A stretch of DNA of 64,000 nt from Arthrobacter rhizophilus (lineage in GTDB: Bacteria > Actinomycetota > Actinomycetes > Actinomycetales > Micrococcaceae): positions 91,442 to 155,441 of the forward strand of contig NZ_JAPFFT010000010.1 in assembly GCF_026241105.1 (NCBI RefSeq), written 5' to 3'. Every line of letters begins with the position of its first letter. The stretch's first letter is position 1. Position numbers and translations under genes: made by a program. This document shows, piece after piece, positions 8,662-17,117 of this stretch. The notes beneath the pieces are model-generated. The model was not told the DNA's origin. It ran no database searches and saw nothing but the letters and a program-made list of their open reading frames with translations.

Positions 8662-9642
8662 CTAGTAGGCCAGGGAACGGTCCAAGGCTTCAAGGATCTT
8701 GTCGATGTCCGGCAAGTAGTCCTCTTCAACCTTGGCCACGGGATACGGCATGTGGAAACCGCCCACCCGGATGACCGGGGCCTCAAGGTGCAGGAATGCA
8801 CGCTCACTGATCCGCGCAGCGATCTCGCCGCCGATACCACCGAACGTCGGGGCCTCGTGCGCAACGATTAGGCGGCCGGTCTTCTTGACAGAAGCCGTGA
8901 CGGTGTCGAAGTCGATGGGGGAAATCGAGCGGAGATCGATCACTTCAATGCTGTGTCCGTCCTCTTCCGCCGCTGCTGCGGCGGCCAGGGCAACGGGAAC
9001 CAGCGGACCGTACGCCACGATGGTGGCGTCGGAACCTTCGCGTAGGACGTGCGCCTGGAACGGGTCCGACGCCGGTCCTGGGTTTTCGGTGTCCACCTCG
9101 CCTTTGAGCCAGTAGCGGCGCTTGGGTTCGAAGAAGATCACCGGGTCCGTGCAGTCGACGGCTTGCTGGATCATCCAGTAGGCGTCGTGTGCGTTGGATG
9201 GGGTGATGATGCGCAGACCCGCAGTGTGGGCGAACAAGGCCTCCGGCGATTCTGAGTGATGTTCGATCGAGCCAATGCCGCCGCCGTAGGGGATGCGGAT
9301 GACCACGGGAACGGTCAGTTTGCCGCCGCTGCGGGAGTGCATCTTGGCCAGCTGGGTGGTGATCTGGTTGAAGCCGGGGAAGACGAAACCATCGAACTGG
9401 ATTTCGCAGATGGGACGGTAGCCGCGCAAGGCAAGGCCAATCGCGGTGCCGACGATGCCGGACTCTGCCAGGGGGGTGTCAACTACCCGGTCTGCGCCGA
9501 AGTCCCTGATAAGTCCGTCAGTCACGCGATAGACGCCGCCCAGCGGCCCGATGTCTTCGCCCATGAGCAGGGACTTCGGGTTGTTGGTGAGCGAGGCACG
9601 CAGGCCTTCGTTGATGGCCTTGGCAATGGTCATGGTGGTCAT
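8662..9642 (-). CDS. bkdB: E1 beta subunit of a (branched-chain) 2-oxoacid dehydrogenase
   Basis: A 326-residue transketolase-type beta subunit with MGEDIGPLGGVYRVTDGL, the active-site region RVVDTPLAESGIVGTAIGLALRG and HEAPTFGGIGGEIAA. With E1alpha it decarboxylates a branched-chain 2-oxoacid on thiamine diphosphate and transfers the acyl group to lipoyl-E2. It begins 3 bp after the E1alpha stop, so the two are co-translated; ATG 9636 is an alternative start. An intervening 58 bp separates it from E2. Confidence 0.92.
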   Translation of the reverse strand: MTTMTIAKAINEGLRASLTNNPKSLLMGEDIGPLGGVYRVTDGLIRDFGADRVVDTPLAESGIVGTAIGLALRGYRPICEIQFDGFVFPGFNQITTQLAKMHSRSGGKLTVPVVIRIPYGGGIGSIEHHSESPEALFAHTAGLRIITPSNAHDAYWMIQQAVDCTDPVIFFEPKRRYWLKGEVDTENPGPASDPFQAHVLREGSDATIVAYGPLVPVALAAAAAAEEDGHSIEVIDLRSISPIDFDTVTASVKKTGRLIVAHEAPTFGGIGGEIAARISERAFLHLEAPVIRVGGFHMPYPVAKVEEDYLPDIDKILEALDRSLAY

Positions 9643-9645
9643 CAG

Positions 9646-10851
9646 TTACTTGCCTCCGTCTTCGTGGTCGCCTTCGAATCCGGCGGAGTATTCCTCGAAC
9701 CAGGCAAGTTCCTCGGCCACCAGCGGGTGCGGCTCGGCATAGACTCCGGTGAATGACTCGCGGAAGTTAGGGCCTTTTAAGTTTTGGGTGGTGCTGCGGA
9801 CGTGGGCTGCGAGCTTGTCTCCGTCGACCCTGACTTGCTCAAAGAAAGCTTCGTCGGCCAGGCCCTCGTTGCGAAGGTACTTCTCCAGGCGATCCAGCGG
9901 ATCCTTGCCGCGCCACGCCTGTTCTTCGGCGGATTCGCGGTACTTGGTGGGGTCGTCCGCCGTTGTGTGTGCGCCGACGCGATATGTATATGCCTCAATG
10001 AGCACAGGACCGCGGCCTTCGCGTGCATGCTCAAGGGCCCATTCGGTGACTGCATGGACTGCGATGACGTCGTTACCGTCCACTCGGATGCCCGGGAAGC
10101 CGTATCCCTTGGCCCGGTTGAAAAGGGGAACCTTGGTCTGAACCTCAGTGGGGACCGAGATGGCCCAGTGGTTGTTCTGGCAGAAGAACACCACCGGAGC
10201 GTTGTAGGACGCCGCGAAGACCATGGATTCATGGACGTCGCCTTCGGAGCTTGCGCCGTCGCCGAAGTAAGCCACGACAGCAGCTTTCGGGTCATTGGAA
10301 CCGTTGGCTTCTGCGGATTTCTGGTCTCGCTGGATTCCCATGGCATAGCCAACTGAATGCAGCGTCTGGGCCGCCAGCACCAGGGTATAGAGATGGAAGT
10401 TGTTCTCAGTGGGATCCCAGCCGCCATTGGAAATTCCGCGGAACAGCTTCAGGAGTTCGGCCAGATCCACGTCGCGGGTCAACGCAACGCCATGCTCACG
10501 GTACGTGGGGAAGATGTAGTCCTGCCGCTGGGTGGCCCGTCCGGAGCCGATCTGGGCGGCTTCCTGACCGGTCAGGGGGACCCAAAGGGCCAGCTCGCCT
10601 TGCCGCTGGAGAGCGGTGGCCTCCTGGTCGAAGCGGCGGACCTTGGCCATGTCGGCGTAGAAACCCCGTAGCTGCTCCGGCTCAAGACGCTTGGCGTAGT
10701 CCGAGAAGACAGGATCGGTTCCTAGCTTGCCGTCCGGCCCCAGCAGCTGGATCATGTCGGCTGCTGGATCGCTGGAAGCGCCTCCCGCAGGAGACTGCAG
10801 GTCCAGTCCCGTTCCGTTGATCCCGGGGGTGGGCAATTGAGTTGCGCCCAT
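9646..10851 (-). CDS. bkdA: E1 alpha subunit of a (branched-chain) 2-oxoacid dehydrogenase
   Basis: A 401-residue alpha subunit with the thiamine-diphosphate motif GDGASSEGDVHESM...CQNN and the phosphorylation-loop-like TYRVGAHTTADDPTKYR. The N-terminal extension and QGELALWVPLTGQEAAQIG are typical of branched-chain rather than pyruvate E1alpha. AAGGAG precedes ATG 10851. It is the first gene of the three-gene E1alpha-E1beta-E2 unit; a perfect 38-bp palindrome lies 52 bp upstream and probably controls it. Confidence 0.92.
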   Translation of the reverse strand: MGATQLPTPGINGTGLDLQSPAGGASSDPAADMIQLLGPDGKLGTDPVFSDYAKRLEPEQLRGFYADMAKVRRFDQEATALQRQGELALWVPLTGQEAAQIGSGRATQRQDYIFPTYREHGVALTRDVDLAELLKLFRGISNGGWDPTENNFHLYTLVLAAQTLHSVGYAMGIQRDQKSAEANGSNDPKAAVVAYFGDGASSEGDVHESMVFAASYNAPVVFFCQNNHWAISVPTEVQTKVPLFNRAKGYGFPGIRVDGNDVIAVHAVTEWALEHAREGRGPVLIEAYTYRVGAHTTADDPTKYRESAEEQAWRGKDPLDRLEKYLRNEGLADEAFFEQVRVDGDKLAAHVRSTTQNLKGPNFRESFTGVYAEPHPLVAEELAWFEEYSAGFEGDHEDGGK

Positions 10852-10902
10852 TCCGTCTCCTTGCCTGCTTCAGCCCGACGCTGAGCAAATATTTTCGCTG
10901 AT

Positions 10903-10940
10903 ATATGCCGATTCCGGAATGCATTCCGGAATCGGCATAT
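10903..10940. promoter_or_regulatory. Perfect 38-bp palindrome upstream of the oxoacid dehydrogenase operon
   Basis: The two 19-base halves are exact reverse complements (outer arm ATATGCCGATTCCGGAAT, centre between 10921 and 10922). The inner parts repeat TTCCGGAA-like boxes. It ends 52 bp before the E1alpha start with AT-rich, -10-like sequence next to it. It could be an operator bound by a dimer or tetramer, or fold as an attenuator hairpin in RNA. Confidence 0.75.
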
Positions 10941-10950
10941 CTTGGCTTTC

Positions 10951-10978
10951 GTCCCTTACTTTATCCGCAGTAAGGGAC
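10951..10978. repeat. 10-bp hairpin between aminotransferase and E1alpha genes
   Basis: GTCCCTTACT and its exact reverse complement AGTAAGGGAC flank an 8-base loop. It lies 20 bp after the aminotransferase stop. There is no T-run on either side, so it is either a U-less terminator or a second regulatory palindrome beside the 38-bp one. Confidence 0.6.
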
Positions 10979-10998
10979 GCAGGGGCATTTGTTAACCG

Positions 10999-12117
10999 CT
11001 AGGAAGCCAGCGGCGCTTTTGTATAGGACGCACAGAGCTCCAGGAACCGGGTGTTGGCCTCAACCTCTCCGATGCTGACCCGGACACCTTCGTTGCCGAA
11101 GGCACGCACGGACAACGCCCGTTCGCCAGCCAGTGCGGCGAATTCGGCGCTGTTCTCTCCCAGATTCAACCAGACGAAGTTGCCCTGGGCCTCAGGGACG
11201 AACCATCCCAACTCCCGGAGCCCGGCGGTCACCCGGTCCCGCTCATCAACCAGGCTTTGTACCCTTTCAACAACCTGGTCGAAATTCTGCAAGGAGGTAA
11301 TAGCGGCGCGTTCAGCAATCTGTGACACCGCAAATGGCGTGGCCGCGACTCGCAGATGCTGGGTGAGATCCGGACCGGCAACGCTGTATCCAACGCGCAG
11401 CCCTGCAAGGCCGTGAGCCTTGGAGAACGTTCGGAGGACAACCACATTGGGGTACTTGCGGTACAGCTTGATGCCGTCCACGGCGTTCTGGTCACGAACG
11501 AACTCCTGGTAGGCCTCATCGATGACGACAACCACGCCAGCGGGCACCGACTGGATGAACCGCTCCGTTTCCTCCGCAGTGAGGATGGGGCCTGTGGGGT
11601 TGTTGGGCGTGCAAAGCAAAATCACCTTGGTGCGGACGGTGACAGCAGCTGCCATGGCCTCGAGGTCGTGGCGTCCATCGGAAAGCAAAGGGATCTGGAC
11701 ACTCTCAGCACCGGCCAATCCCACGCAGATGGGATAGGCCTCGAAGGAGCGCCAAGCGTAGATGACCTCATCGGCTTTGCCGTCGTGGTTCTGTCCTGCA
11801 AACGTGGAAAGAATCTGGTTCAGGGCTCCGAGGCTTCCGGCTCCCGTGACGACGTCGTCCGCGGGGATGCTTAGAAATTCAGCGAGCGCCGTGCGCAGCT
11901 TGGTGGAGAGGGGGTCCGGGTACCGGTTGATGTCAGACTGATCGGCAATGGCCCGGAGCACCGCGGGGATCGGGGGCAACGGGTTTTCGTTGGAAGACAG
12001 TTTGTAACTGGTCAGGCCTTCTATGGCTGAGGGAGGCTTGCCTGCCGCATATTTGGGGAGCCTGTCCACAACCGGGCGGGGATGCACGCCCTCCGGTGCG
12101 TTGTCAGAAGAATTCAT
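10999..12117 (-). CDS. Histidinol-phosphate / aromatic amino-acid aminotransferase family
   Basis: A 372-residue class II-type PLP aminotransferase with KLSSNENPLPP, the cofactor-binding GAGSLGALNQI, CTPNNPTGPIL, DEAYQEF and the PLP lysine in RTFSKAHGLAGLRVGY. Sequence family is that of HisC and the actinobacterial aromatic aminotransferase Pat. It is not in a his operon but directly upstream of the branched-chain oxoacid dehydrogenase genes, which suggests a role in amino-acid catabolism feeding the complex rather than histidine synthesis; this is inference. Confidence 0.85.
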   Translation of the reverse strand: MNSSDNAPEGVHPRPVVDRLPKYAAGKPPSAIEGLTSYKLSSNENPLPPIPAVLRAIADQSDINRYPDPLSTKLRTALAEFLSIPADDVVTGAGSLGALNQILSTFAGQNHDGKADEVIYAWRSFEAYPICVGLAGAESVQIPLLSDGRHDLEAMAAAVTVRTKVILLCTPNNPTGPILTAEETERFIQSVPAGVVVVIDEAYQEFVRDQNAVDGIKLYRKYPNVVVLRTFSKAHGLAGLRVGYSVAGPDLTQHLRVAATPFAVSQIAERAAITSLQNFDQVVERVQSLVDERDRVTAGLRELGWFVPEAQGNFVWLNLGENSAEFAALAGERALSVRAFGNEGVRVSIGEVEANTRFLELCASYTKAPLAS

Positions 12118-12191
12118 GGCACCAGCCTACTTGTAGGCATTCGGGACGTGAGGGTGGGCTTTCCGGCCGGCGCATGTGAAAGCATGGGCGC

Positions 12192-12620
12192 ATGGGTTCA
12201 TTCATTGTGCGTGTCCTGATCAACGGGCTGGCCCTCTGGGTTGCCAGCTGGATTCTGCCTGGGATGGATATTTCCACCTCGGCAACCACCAACGCAGTCA
12301 ACAACGCGGGGGTCACACAAGGCAGCGATACCTTGGGCGTGGTTCTTGCCTATCTCTTCATAGGGCTCATTTTTGGCATCGTTAATGCCTTTGTGCGGCC
12401 GTTGGTCAAGCTACTCTCCCTTCCAATCACAATCCTGACTCTCGGCTTATTCACCATTGTCATCAACGCCGCCATGCTGTCGCTGACAGCTTGGCTGAGT
12501 AGCTACACGCCGGTACACCTCACCATCGATAGCTTCTTCTGGACCGCGGTTCTCGCCGCTATCATCATCAGCCTGATCTCGGTCGTGGCTAGCTGGATTC
12601 CGGGCGCTAACAGACGCTAG
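12192..12620 (+). CDS. Phage holin family 4-type membrane protein (YvlD-like)
   Basis: 142 residues with four hydrophobic segments: VRVLINGLALWVASWILPG, LAYLFIGLIFGIVNAFVRP, LPITILTLGLFTIVINAAML and FFWTAVLAAIIISLISVVA. The order and the NAFVRPLVKLLSLPITILTLG signature match the Phage_holin_4_2/YvlD family. Despite the name, these are chromosomal membrane proteins of unknown function; no other phage genes are nearby. The ATG lies 74 bp from the divergent aminotransferase start. Confidence 0.8.
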   Translation: MGSFIVRVLINGLALWVASWILPGMDISTSATTNAVNNAGVTQGSDTLGVVLAYLFIGLIFGIVNAFVRPLVKLLSLPITILTLGLFTIVINAAMLSLTAWLSSYTPVHLTIDSFFWTAVLAAIIISLISVVASWIPGANRR

Positions 12621-12653
12621 GAAGACTTGAGGCAGCCTGTTCGCACAGCTTCC

Positions 12654-14117
12654 TCACCGTGCTCCCGATCCGGAGCGGAAATCTGACGGGACGGGCGGCT
12701 GGACCCTCGGAGCGGGCATCGATGGGGAGGGCACAGGGACCTGGGGAACCGGAACCCGTGCAGGCTGGGGAGCTTCACGAACCAATTTGAACTTGCTGAC
12801 CTTGGCCATGCCGCCAGCGCCCAGTATCCCGCCAAGAGTGGCTGTGGACGCCGCTAGGGAAGGATCGGAACTAAGCTGCACCAGCTTCGCCCCTTCCCCG
12901 TAGTGCGAGAGCTTGTGTGCCGGACCCAGGCGGCCTGGGTCTTCCCCTGGGGCCAGGCTCGGCGGATTGGTCATGGTGACCGTGACCCTGTCCTTGGTAT
13001 CAGCATTGGCTTTGCCGTCAGCACCTGGCACCCAATCGTCTTTGTGCTCCAAGTGCAAGCTGCCTGTACCCGCTTGCGGCGTGATTCCCCCGACAGGCGA
13101 TCCTGCCGTCACGACAAACTTGAGGTCGTACTCGGCGAGGAACGCCTTGTCCTTACTCAGGTTCATTGCATGGACCCCGCCCTGGCTGTGGCCCACCGCC
13201 ACCACCGACTCGCCCGCAACCGCACCTGCCTCGCGCAACGCCTGACCCATGGCCTTGCTGGTTTCCGCCGACTCGTAGCCCAGCGCTTCGGCAATACCGG
13301 CCTCATCCAATGGATTGCTACCCCCGGGCGGATTGCCCGGTTGAGTACCCGGAATCAACACCACCCATGCCCGTTCTCCGCCCTTATCTACTTGCGCTAC
13401 TTCAATTTCGCCCTCCGAACCAGCTGAGACGTGGTCTAGCTCCCGGAGCAATCCTGAAGCCGACAGGTCCATGCTTTTCGTGGTGGTCTCCCCTCGGCTG
13501 ACGCTAATGGGACGTGGCCTCAGGAACGCCAACCCAGGGGTCGCTACGATGGCTCTCAAAACGGCGCCGACGTCGGTGGGGCCAACCATGGCCCCCGCAA
13601 GGTTGGCCACCACCGGGGGCAACCCCATCATCAATTCCAATATCCGGGTCAAATCCCGGACGACTCCTTCCGTTGCGCCCCGCCAGCCAAGGTCAAGGGG
13701 GTCGGGACCGGTCCCGAGGACTGGCATTCCCAAGCCCATTCGAAGACGGATCGCCGCATGTGATTCCGCAAACTCATATTCGCGATGGCTTGCCCTGACA
13801 TCGTTGCCAATCCGCTGAAGCTGCTCACGGACCCGCCCGATGTCCCGGCCACTTTCCCCGACGGCAATGATGGCGTTGCTTCCGCTTGTGTAGGAGGAGG
13901 CTTGATGTGGAAAGAGAGCCGCCCGCACTGCCTCGGCCTCGGTTTCGATAGCCTGCAGTTGGTGCACGAGCCCGTCCAGCGCGGTTGCGCCAGCAAGAAG
14001 CTCCTCGAATTGGAAATTGATTCCGCCGACACCGCCGCGAATACGCAGTGGGCCGTCCGGTTCGGGTGCTTTGGGGCGGGGCGACCCACCCCCGCCGACG
14101 GGAGCGATCTCGACCAT
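12654..14117 (-). CDS. Alpha/beta-hydrolase-like protein with WXG100-like N-terminal region
   Basis: 487 residues. Residues ~30-130 are helical (INFQFEELLAGATALDGLVHQLQ...) like ESX/WXG100 partner proteins. The middle carries AWVVLIPGTQPGN and the nucleophile elbow AVGHSQGGVHAMNL of a serine alpha/beta hydrolase; a later DDWVPG and GPAHKLSHYGEG could supply the acid and histidine. The last ~40 residues are Pro-rich. Its ATG overlaps the stop of the small WXG100-like gene upstream (ATGA). The pair may be secreted by a type VII system, but no secretion genes are in the window. Confidence 0.65.
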   Translation of the reverse strand: MVEIAPVGGGGSPRPKAPEPDGPLRIRGGVGGINFQFEELLAGATALDGLVHQLQAIETEAEAVRAALFPHQASSYTSGSNAIIAVGESGRDIGRVREQLQRIGNDVRASHREYEFAESHAAIRLRMGLGMPVLGTGPDPLDLGWRGATEGVVRDLTRILELMMGLPPVVANLAGAMVGPTDVGAVLRAIVATPGLAFLRPRPISVSRGETTTKSMDLSASGLLRELDHVSAGSEGEIEVAQVDKGGERAWVVLIPGTQPGNPPGGSNPLDEAGIAEALGYESAETSKAMGQALREAGAVAGESVVAVGHSQGGVHAMNLSKDKAFLAEYDLKFVVTAGSPVGGITPQAGTGSLHLEHKDDWVPGADGKANADTKDRVTVTMTNPPSLAPGEDPGRLGPAHKLSHYGEGAKLVQLSSDPSLAASTATLGGILGAGGMAKVSKFKLVREAPQPARVPVPQVPVPSPSMPAPRVQPPVPSDFRSGSGAR

Positions 14118-14425
14118 CAGAAGCCTGGCCGGCCACTCAATGCCACACTCTGGGAATGCCGAAGAGTCACCGCGGCTGCCTCGCGCAAGGCATCACGCCC
14201 CCTTCGGAGGGACGCAGCCTGGAAGGCGACAGTTGTCCTATAGGCACGGCCTGCGGGCGACTCCCAGCGGTCCAGTTGCAGCTGCGCCAGCTTGGCAAGC
14301 ACGGCGTCGGCCCGGTCTGCACAGACGGTCATCCGCCATCCGAGCTGCTGGACCTCCGCTCCACGCGAAACACATTGCCGGGAATCCAGATCCGGTCCCC
14401 CAGCCGCCACCTGAATGACGCTCAT
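14117..14425 (-). CDS. Small WXG100-like helical protein
   Basis: A 102-residue protein; ATG 14425 is chosen because AGGAGG lies eight bases upstream. Two predicted amphipathic helices flank RWESPAGRAYR, the W-x-S-x-A variant of the WXG turn common in actinobacterial ESX-like proteins. It is coupled by a four-base overlap to the alpha/beta-hydrolase gene, so the two products probably act together. No signal peptide is seen. Confidence 0.65.
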   Translation of the reverse strand: MSVIQVAAGGPDLDSRQCVSRGAEVQQLGWRMTVCADRADAVLAKLAQLQLDRWESPAGRAYRTTVAFQAASLRRGRDALREAAAVTLRHSQSVALSGRPGF

Positions 14426-14562
14426 GACGTAGTCCTCCTGTAGGTACAAGTTGATGTCGTGGCATCGACGCTACGTTGAGCTCCGCTGAGTGCGGAACCG
14501 CCTTGGTGGGCTATGTGGACAAACTGCCGGAAACATGGCTATGGAGGGGAAGCAGAGTGGTT

Positions 14563-14590
14563 TTGCACATAGAGAAGTACCGCTTAATGA
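14563..14590 (+). promoter_or_regulatory. Candidate purB promoter
   Basis: TTGCAC and TAATGA are separated by 16 bp and end 30 bp before the purB start codon. The match to the vegetative sigma consensus is fair. No other gene-sized reading frame is convincing in the ~195 bp between the divergent WXG100-like gene and purB. Confidence 0.45.
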
Positions 14591-14620
14591 CGCAGAGCGA
14601 GTTCGTGAAAGAATTGCCTC

Positions 14621-16063
14621 ATGCCTGAAACCGTCGCCGCCGCTGTTACCCGTACGCCCTCTGGACGCCTGGCCCTTGCCGCGTCGCCGGAGCCGATCGC
14701 CCTTGGCCCGCTGGACGGCCGGTACCAGTCCGCCGTCGCTCCCCTGGTCGACTACCTTTCCGAGGCCGCCCTCAACCGCGACCGTGTGGCCGTCGAGGTC
14801 GAGTGGCTCATCCACCTGACTAATAACAATGTGCTCCCTGGCGCCGGCCCCCTGGCCCCCGAACAGCAGGAGAAGCTGCGCGGCATCGTCACCGATTTCG
14901 ACGCCGCTTCGGTCACGGAACTCGCCGAAATCGAAGCAGTCACGGTCCACGACGTCAAGGCTGTTGAGTACTACATCGGCCGTCGCCTTCCGGCGATCGG
15001 TATCGAGAACCTGACCGCAATGGTGCACTTTGGCTGTACCTCGGAGGACATCAACAACCTCTCCTACGCCTTGGGCGTCAAGGGCGCCGTGGAGGATGTC
15101 TGGCTCCCGGCGGCCAGCGCCTTGGTGAAGCAGATCGAAGCGATGGCCGAGGAAAACCGCGCCGTCCCCATGCTTTCCCGCACGCACGGCCAGCCCGCCA
15201 CACCCACCACCCTGGGCAAGGAACTGGCAGTCGTCGCGCATCGCCTGAACCGCCAGCTGGACCGCGTTTCCAAGACCCAATACCTGGGGAAGATCAACGG
15301 GGCTACCGGTACGTACGCGGCACACGTCGCTTCCGTTCCGGGCGCCGACTGGCAGGCCGTAGCCCAGTCCTTCGTTGAAGGCTTGGGCCTGACCTGGAAC
15401 CCGTTGACCACCCAGATCGAGAGCCACGATTGGCAGGCTGAACTCTACGCCGACGTTGCGCGCTTCAACCGCATCCTGCACAACGTCTGCACGGACATCT
15501 GGAGCTACATCTCCATCGGATACTTCCGCCAGATCCCGGTCGCAGGCGCCACCGGGTCCTCCACCATGCCGCACAAGGTCAACCCGATCCGCTTCGAAAA
15601 CGCCGAGGCCAACCTTGAGATCTCCAACGGGCTGCTGGACACTCTGGGCGCCACCCTGGTTACTTCCCGGTGGCAGCGAGACCTCACGGACTCTTCCTCG
15701 CAGCGCAACATCGGCGTCGCATTCGGGCACTCGCTGCTTGCAATCTCAAACGTCGCCAAGGGACTGAAAGCCCTGGACGTTGCCGAGGAGGTACTGGCGG
15801 CCGATCTCGACACAAACTGGGAAGTCCTGGGCGAAGCCATCCAGATGGTCATGCGGGCGGAGGCCATCGCCGGCGTTGAGGGAATGGAGAACCCGTACGA
15901 GCGTCTCAAGGATCTCACCCGCGGCCAGCGTGTCGACGCTGCCCGTATGCAGGAGTTCGTCTCCGGTCTGGGGCTCTCCCCCGAGGCCGAGGCGCGGCTG
16001 CTGGCCCTGACTCCGGGAAGGTACACGGGTATCGCCAATCAACTTGTGGACCACCTGAAGTAG
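14621..16063 (+). CDS. purB: Adenylosuccinate lyase
   Basis: A 480-residue fumarase/aspartase-superfamily enzyme with GPLDGRYQSAVAPLVDYLSE, RTHGQPATPTTLGKE (catalytic His) and the signature GSSTMPHKVNPIRFENAE containing the catalytic serine loop. It removes fumarate from SAICAR and adenylosuccinate in purine synthesis. Length fits the PurB branch. The N-terminal ~25 residues before GPLDGRY are longer than usual, so a later start cannot be excluded. A TTGCAC/TAATGA promoter lies 30 bp upstream and a strong hairpin follows the gene. Confidence 0.95.
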   Translation: MPETVAAAVTRTPSGRLALAASPEPIALGPLDGRYQSAVAPLVDYLSEAALNRDRVAVEVEWLIHLTNNNVLPGAGPLAPEQQEKLRGIVTDFDAASVTELAEIEAVTVHDVKAVEYYIGRRLPAIGIENLTAMVHFGCTSEDINNLSYALGVKGAVEDVWLPAASALVKQIEAMAEENRAVPMLSRTHGQPATPTTLGKELAVVAHRLNRQLDRVSKTQYLGKINGATGTYAAHVASVPGADWQAVAQSFVEGLGLTWNPLTTQIESHDWQAELYADVARFNRILHNVCTDIWSYISIGYFRQIPVAGATGSSTMPHKVNPIRFENAEANLEISNGLLDTLGATLVTSRWQRDLTDSSSQRNIGVAFGHSLLAISNVAKGLKALDVAEEVLAADLDTNWEVLGEAIQMVMRAEAIAGVEGMENPYERLKDLTRGQRVDAARMQEFVSGLGLSPEAEARLLALTPGRYTGIANQLVDHLK

Positions 16064-16142
16064 GACGCAGCACTGCGGAAGAGGTGGCAACCGTTCGACG
16101 GCGGGCCAGGGCACGGAGCTCTTGCCCACCGTCAGCGCCGAC

Positions 16143-16182
16143 TCCGGACGCTCGCGGGTCCGGACGCTCGCGGGTCCGGACG
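16143..16182. repeat. 16-bp tandem repeat, about 2.5 copies
   Basis: Two exact copies of a 16-bp unit beginning TCCGGACG (16143-16158, 16159-16174) and a partial third. It lies in the 271-bp gap between purB and the phosphatase gene, where I see no gene. Confidence 0.85.
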
Positions 16183-16233
16183 CCTGCGCCGGTCGCTCGC
16201 CCGCTGCGCTGCCGACCGAACGAGCGGCGTGTC

Positions 16234-16257
16234 GGCCCGGCGCCTAGGTGCCGGGCC
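16234..16257 (+). terminator. GC-rich hairpin downstream of purB
   Basis: GGCCCGGC and GCCGGGCC form an 8-bp perfect stem around an 8-base loop that itself contains CCTAGG. No T-run follows, as is common for actinobacterial terminators. It lies 170 bp after purB and 78 bp before the next gene. Confidence 0.5.
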
Positions 16258-16334
16258 TGATTGGCTGAAAGTCACCGGGTCGCAACGCCGCGTGGACCCG
16301 GCATTTCCGAATCGACTGTTAGGACTGTGTCAGC

Positions 16335-16994
16335 ATGAGGCTCTTGCTTATCCGCCACGGGCAAACCCCCGGAAACGTCTTGGGCCAATTGGACACGGCG
16401 TTTCCCGGTCCGGGGCTGACTGAACTCGGCGAACGTCAAGCTGCCGCACTCCCGGCATCCCTTGCCAACGAAGACATTACGGCCATCTATGCGTCCACCT
16501 TGATCCGCACCCAACTGACCGCCGCCCCACTCGCCAAAGCCCTGGGACTCGAGACCACCGTGTTGGAGGGTCTGCAGGAGATCGAGGCGGGTGCTTTGGA
16601 GAAGCTCACCGACCACGAATCGCACCACCGGTACATGAGCACGGTTTTTGCCTGGACCGACGGCGAATTGGACGTCCGCATGCCAGGAGCGGGTGACGGT
16701 CACGAGTTCTTCGCCCGCTACGACGCAGCCATCGCCAAGGTGGCGGCGGCGGGCGACGAGACCGCCGTCGTGGTCAGCCACGGTGCGGCGATCCGTTGCT
16801 GGGCCGGGCGCCGCGCAGTCGATGTCGGCCGCGATTTCGCCGCCACCCACCAGTTGCAGAACACCGGAATCGTGGTGCTCGAAGGCGACCCGGAGAGTGG
16901 CTGGCGCCTGCAGCATTGGGACCAAAGCCCTGTGGGCGGACTTGCCTTGGCCGACCGGACAGCGGAGGATCCCACGGGCGACGCCCTCGAATAA
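16335..16994 (+). CDS. Histidine phosphatase (phosphoglycerate mutase-like)
   Basis: A 219-residue histidine phosphatase with the phospho-acceptor motif LIRHGQTPGN at the N-terminus, a mid-protein Glu in LQEIEAG and the second catalytic His in VVVSHGAAIRCW. Such proteins are small-molecule phosphatases of the cytosol; the substrate cannot be deduced. The QLDTAFPGPGLTELG segment is typical of actinobacterial members. It is separated from purB by a hairpin and repeats, so it probably has its own promoter. Confidence 0.88.
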   Translation: MRLLLIRHGQTPGNVLGQLDTAFPGPGLTELGERQAAALPASLANEDITAIYASTLIRTQLTAAPLAKALGLETTVLEGLQEIEAGALEKLTDHESHHRYMSTVFAWTDGELDVRMPGAGDGHEFFARYDAAIAKVAAAGDETAVVVSHGAAIRCWAGRRAVDVGRDFAATHQLQNTGIVVLEGDPESGWRLQHWDQSPVGGLALADRTAEDPTGDALE

Positions 16995-17117
16995 CGCCTG
17001 TCTTAAGATCGGCCCAGCGCGCGGCATTTCTCCGGACGCTTACGCGGAGGAAACACTGCGGTAACCCCCGCTTCTTAGGCTTGATTTGCATAACCCCCTT
17101 CGGCGAAAGAGGTTCCG

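Noticed and set aside
10999..12117. Calling the aminotransferase hisC
   Set aside because: Family matches, but there is no his operon context; an aromatic or branched-chain role is equally likely, so no symbol was given.
12192..12620. Holin-like gene as evidence of a prophage
   Set aside because: YvlD/holin-4-type proteins are common chromosomal membrane proteins, and no other phage gene is nearby.
14476..14627. Short frame ending at the purB start (reads ...DKLPETWLWRGSRVVLHIEKYR)
   Set aside because: Looks protein-like at first, but there is no ribosome site, third positions are not GC-biased, and the purB promoter runs through it.
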